A stretch of DNA of 64,000 nt from NCBI GenBank assembly GCA_000727475.1, contig KL647303.1, forward strand, positions 276,408 through 340,407, in the 5' to 3' direction. A program made the translations under genes and the position numbers. The notes beneath the pieces were generated by a model, which was not told where the DNA came from, did no database searches, and worked only from the letters and a program-made list of their open reading frames with translations. Below, piece after piece: positions 61,601-64,000 of the stretch; position 1 is the stretch's first letter, and each line of letters starts with the position of its first letter. The stretch is from Sarcocystis neurona (Eukaryota > Apicomplexa > Conoidasida > Eucoccidiorida > Sarcocystidae).

Positions 61601-62622
61601 ATATACGTAGACATATATCTACAGACATATGCATAGATGTATGTGTACCCGCCAAGCTTCATCTTTTGGAGTACACAGCTCTATGTATATGTTGAAAGCA
61701 TGTGGAGTCGTACGTTTGCCGGTACTTCTGCTAGATATACATGTGTGTACATCTGTATATGGCCTAGTCCTTACATGTAACAATCACACGAGGATGTACG
61801 CACGCCCACGCATACACATATATACGAAGATGTGTATCTGTAGATATATAAGCTCAAAACCCTTCAGATACGTACGCGTGTCTCCGTTAAGGCGGACGGA
61901 CCAGCAGACCTGCAAGTGAGTTATGAAATGGGCCGGGCGGGGGCCTGGGGTTGAAGGCGTCGTCTGCGTGGTTGTGGGGCCTTGCGCGCTCGGGCTGCTG
62001 CTGCGCGGTGCTCCTGTTCGACAGGAAAAGTGCTTGTGGATGTGTCGTCGAAGCGCGGACTTTCTTCTTGGGAGACGCGTTGACGCGCCGACGCGGCTGA
62101 GCCCTACCTCCGCCTGCTGCTGCTCTGCTTCTTTTCGGCGACCCTTTTCTCCTAACCTCCTTTTTTGGGTGCTGCTGGCACTGCTGCTGATATGACGCTG
62201 CCGTGCCTCCACGTGCTGCTGCTGCTGCTTTCTACGACCCGTTTTCCCCCACCTTCTTGTTTGGCTGCTGCTGCTGCTGACATGACTCTGCCGTGCGCTC
62301 ACGTGCTGCTGCTGCTGCTGCTTTTCCCGACCCCTTTTTTTCCCCACCTTCTTCTTTTTCTTTGGCTGCTGCTGCTGCTTCTACCGTCCCTCGGGGTACA
62401 GACAAAGAAGTCGTCTCCCTGCAGGAGCTGCAGGAAGCCCGAGACAAAGCGACCATGGGCCCCGCCCGAAAGTCGCGTGTGATGTCCGCATGGCAGCGGC
62501 AACTCACCGCGTACCACGAGGCCGGACACGCGGTCGTCGCCTTCTACTTGCAGCCCTACGCGGACCCCATACACAAGGCGACTGTCGTTTCTCGAGGCTC
62601 TGCCCTTGGCTTCGTCGAGCAG
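55677..62622 (+). CDS. FtsH/YME1-type AAA metalloprotease, four internal exons (both ends incomplete)
   Basis: Membrane-bound ATP-dependent zinc protease of organelle quality control. Exons: 55677-55832, 57625-57939, 60328-61356, 62402-62622, with GT/AG ends and matching phases (1, 1, 1, 0 at the 3' sides). Seen in order: [35 protein letters not shown] (Walker A), [19 protein letters not shown] (pore loop), [12 protein letters not shown] (Walker B), [40 protein letters not shown], a long Gln/Glu-rich insert, [20 protein letters not shown], then [11 protein letters not shown] and YHEAGHAVV with the zinc motif at 62515-62529. EVYVG and DELDA resemble the mitochondrial i-AAA protease YME1; an apicoplast FtsH is the alternative. 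The rest of the protease domain, including the third zinc ligand, lies beyond the window. The 5' boundary is unsure: the 55677 acceptor fits the family, but the frame is also open back to 55334. Confidence 0.93.
55833..57624 (+). other. Intron between Walker A and pore-loop exons
   Basis: The donor is ACGG|GTGGGA and the acceptor TTTCCGCAG, both phase 1; joining gives [12 protein letters not shown] as expected for FtsH. The 3' half is CTG-rich (57000-57450) followed by a TCTCC-type pyrimidine stretch. Confidence 0.85.
57940..60327 (+). other. Intron between Walker B and arginine-finger/lid exons
   Basis: The donor is CCCAG|GTGAAA and the acceptor GCTGCTGCAG, joining LLRPG to RFDRL. It holds TA microsatellites (58075-58130, 58950-59075) and a CTG-rich 3' part (59880-60325). 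The 770-codon frame 59061-61373 starts inside this intron; only its part from 60328 is exon. Confidence 0.85.
60425..61235 (+). repeat. Gln/Glu/Lys-rich low-complexity insertion in the AAA lid
   Basis: About 270 codons of CAG/GAG-rich DNA inside the third FtsH exon, between the [20 protein letters not shown] helix region and the [13 protein letters not shown] segment. In other FtsH proteins these are about 20-25 residues apart. There is no in-frame stop and no obvious splice pair that would remove it exactly. Confidence 0.85.
61357..62401 (+). other. Intron before the HEAGH exon
   Basis: The donor is GGAACA|GTATGG and the acceptor GGGGTACAG, both phase 1, joining AALLAARN to [16 protein letters not shown]. 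It contains TA microsatellites (61445-61625) and a 95-bp tandem repeat at its 3' end. Confidence 0.85.
62139..62400 (+). repeat. Three-unit tandem repeat of about 95 bp at an intron 3' end
   Basis: Units start with CGACCC at 62139, 62235 and 62328. Each has a T/C-rich stretch, then CTG triplets, then (in the first two) TGCCGTGC...CACGTGCTGCTG. The third unit supplies the pyrimidine and CTG tract used before the acceptor at 62401. Confidence 0.85.
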
Positions 62623-63695
62623 GTAGAACGAATTTCTCTATTCTTCGCCAACCCGCCTCCTGCTACTTTCTTCTTCGCCGTCTTCCTCGTTTTTCTCCTC
62701 CTGCACCTCCTGGGACCCGTGCAGACAACCCGCACAGGCACGCCACACCCGGGCACATGCACACGGGTAGCTGCAGCACTTGTAGGATGCTTGACAGATA
62801 CACACACACTGCACGCCGCATGCAGTTTTTGCCTATTTCTCCAAGCCCGAGCGGGGGGTAGTACGGGCTTACGGGAGGAGGCGACGTTGAAGAGAAGACG
62901 CGAGACAGATATTTTGACGGAGTGCGTCCCCTACGGTCGGGTAGACCAGCAGCCCCAGGAACGGTGTGCACTTTCAACAGTAGTCTATCCTTCTCTATAC
63001 ACACGTCTCCCAAGAGTCCACGGATACATATACATGCATATATACATATGCACATATATATATAAGTATGACTCTCTCTGTGTATATAAACCGTTTTGCA
63101 TGAGAAGAATAGTCTTCCTTACTTTTCTGTACATGCTGTCACCGATCCGTCTATACATACATATCTACATGCACATATATGTGTACGTCTACATGTAAGT
63201 ATAATCACCTCTACATGTATACATAAGTGTCTTCATCTCTCTCTCTCTATGTATATACCTACAGGTAAGAACAGCAGTTTTCTGTCCTTCTTTATATACG
63301 TGCTCTCGCCGACCCATCTATATATGTGTATGTCGATTCATAAGTATGGCCATCTCTCTGTATATATATACATATATCTCTGTCTCCTTATACATATATG
63401 TATATATGTGAGAGCAGCAGGTTTCTGTCCTTCTCTGTAGATGTCCTCCGACGGAGTTACCTGCATGTGTGTATCTATATAAAATCAATACTACCTCTGT
63501 CTATATAGATTTTTATATATAGATGACCGCGGCAGATGCGTGTGTGCGTGTGTGTATGAGTGGGGGGAGGGACGTGTGGCTTCCTTCTTGCGCCTTCGTG
63601 CTGCTAAGGGGATACGACTGTAACGCCTTGCGGCCTAGATGCGATATGCCTGCATGCATCTGTATAATATTTTGCACTTAGTCATGCTTTAACGT
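62623..63695 (+). other. Downstream intron sequence of the FtsH/YME1-type gene; no exon found
   Basis: It follows the GAGCAG|GTAGAA donor. TA, TATG and TC microsatellites (63020-63070, 63170-63260, 63355-63415) dominate. None of the expected protease motifs, such as the GGR-A-EE segment, was found, so the next exon lies outside the window. Confidence 0.6.
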
Positions 63696-64000
63696 AACTC
63701 TCCGCACATATACAAGTGCTTACGTATGTGTATATTGTGTACTATGTGTAATATATGTGAAGCCTGTGCTGCCTCGTTGATGTCTACATTTTGTAGCATA
63801 TGTAAGGCCTGTGCTGCCTCGATGATCGTAGAGACCGAAGGGGTGCTTGAGCATGTACTTACGCACACGTGACCGTAGAACTAACGCGTAGAACAAATAC
63901 ATATACTTTATACCATTACTCCACATCCGTACAAGTGTTCATAGATATATTGTGTGAATACATGTAAAGCCTGTGTACCGCCTTGTTGGTGTCAGAAACC
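63695..64000. repeat. Diverged tandem repeat of about 219 bp, running off the window
   Basis: Copies share ACAAGTG near 63712 and 63931, followed by TATATTGTGT and AAGCCTGTG...GCCT(C/T)GTTG. A third partial copy of the AAGGCCTGTGCTGCCTCG core is at about 63805. Confidence 0.7.

Noticed and set aside
1..64000. CRISPR arrays, bacterial operons, phage or defence systems
   Set aside because: The regularly spaced repeats are minisatellites without distinct spacers, and the recognised genes are eukaryotic and spliced.

Overview
The window looks like nuclear DNA of a coccidian apicomplexan, most probably an Eimeria species. The signs are dense (CAG)n/(CTG)n tracts read as Ala, Gln and Ser runs, split genes with long introns, many TA-type microsatellites, recognisable eukaryotic proteins (40S ribosomal protein S21, a RecQ helicase, a YME1/FtsH-type AAA protease) and an N-filled gap typical of a draft assembly. 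The species is inferred from style and was not tested. No bacterial operon, CRISPR array, rRNA gene or convincing tRNA was seen.

Layout: 1-8.1 kb is repeat-rich and carries a minus-strand gene for a Gln/Ala-rich protein that ends in a double zinc ribbon split by an intron. From 8.1 to 24.6 kb the DNA is mostly repeat-poor. It holds a CAG patch (9.2-9.6 kb), an unusual nested inverted/direct repeat (13.05-13.62 kb), a 48-bp minisatellite containing the assembly gap (16.24-17.06 kb) and the two-exon RPS21 gene (17.35-18.56 kb). From 24.6 to 43.6 kb lies a plus-strand RecQ helicase gene; seven exons were assembled from conserved motifs, and every intron phase agrees, giving about 1,627 residues. 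From 43.6 to 49.3 kb the DNA is again repeat-poor with only weak coding hints. From 49.3 kb to the right edge is a plus-strand region with a long Ser/Pro/Ala/Gln-rich reading frame ending near a membrane segment, followed by four firm exons of an FtsH/YME1-type protease that runs off the window.

The unifying pattern is repeat orientation. In the transcribed strand, CAG runs lie mainly in exons and at intron 5' ends, while CTG runs lie in introns just upstream of 3' splice sites. Two RecQ introns carry CAG near the donor and CTG near the acceptor, so their RNA could fold back on itself and bring the splice sites together. RPS21 serves translation, RecQ genome maintenance and the AAA protease organelle protein quality control; nothing suggests these genes form one pathway.
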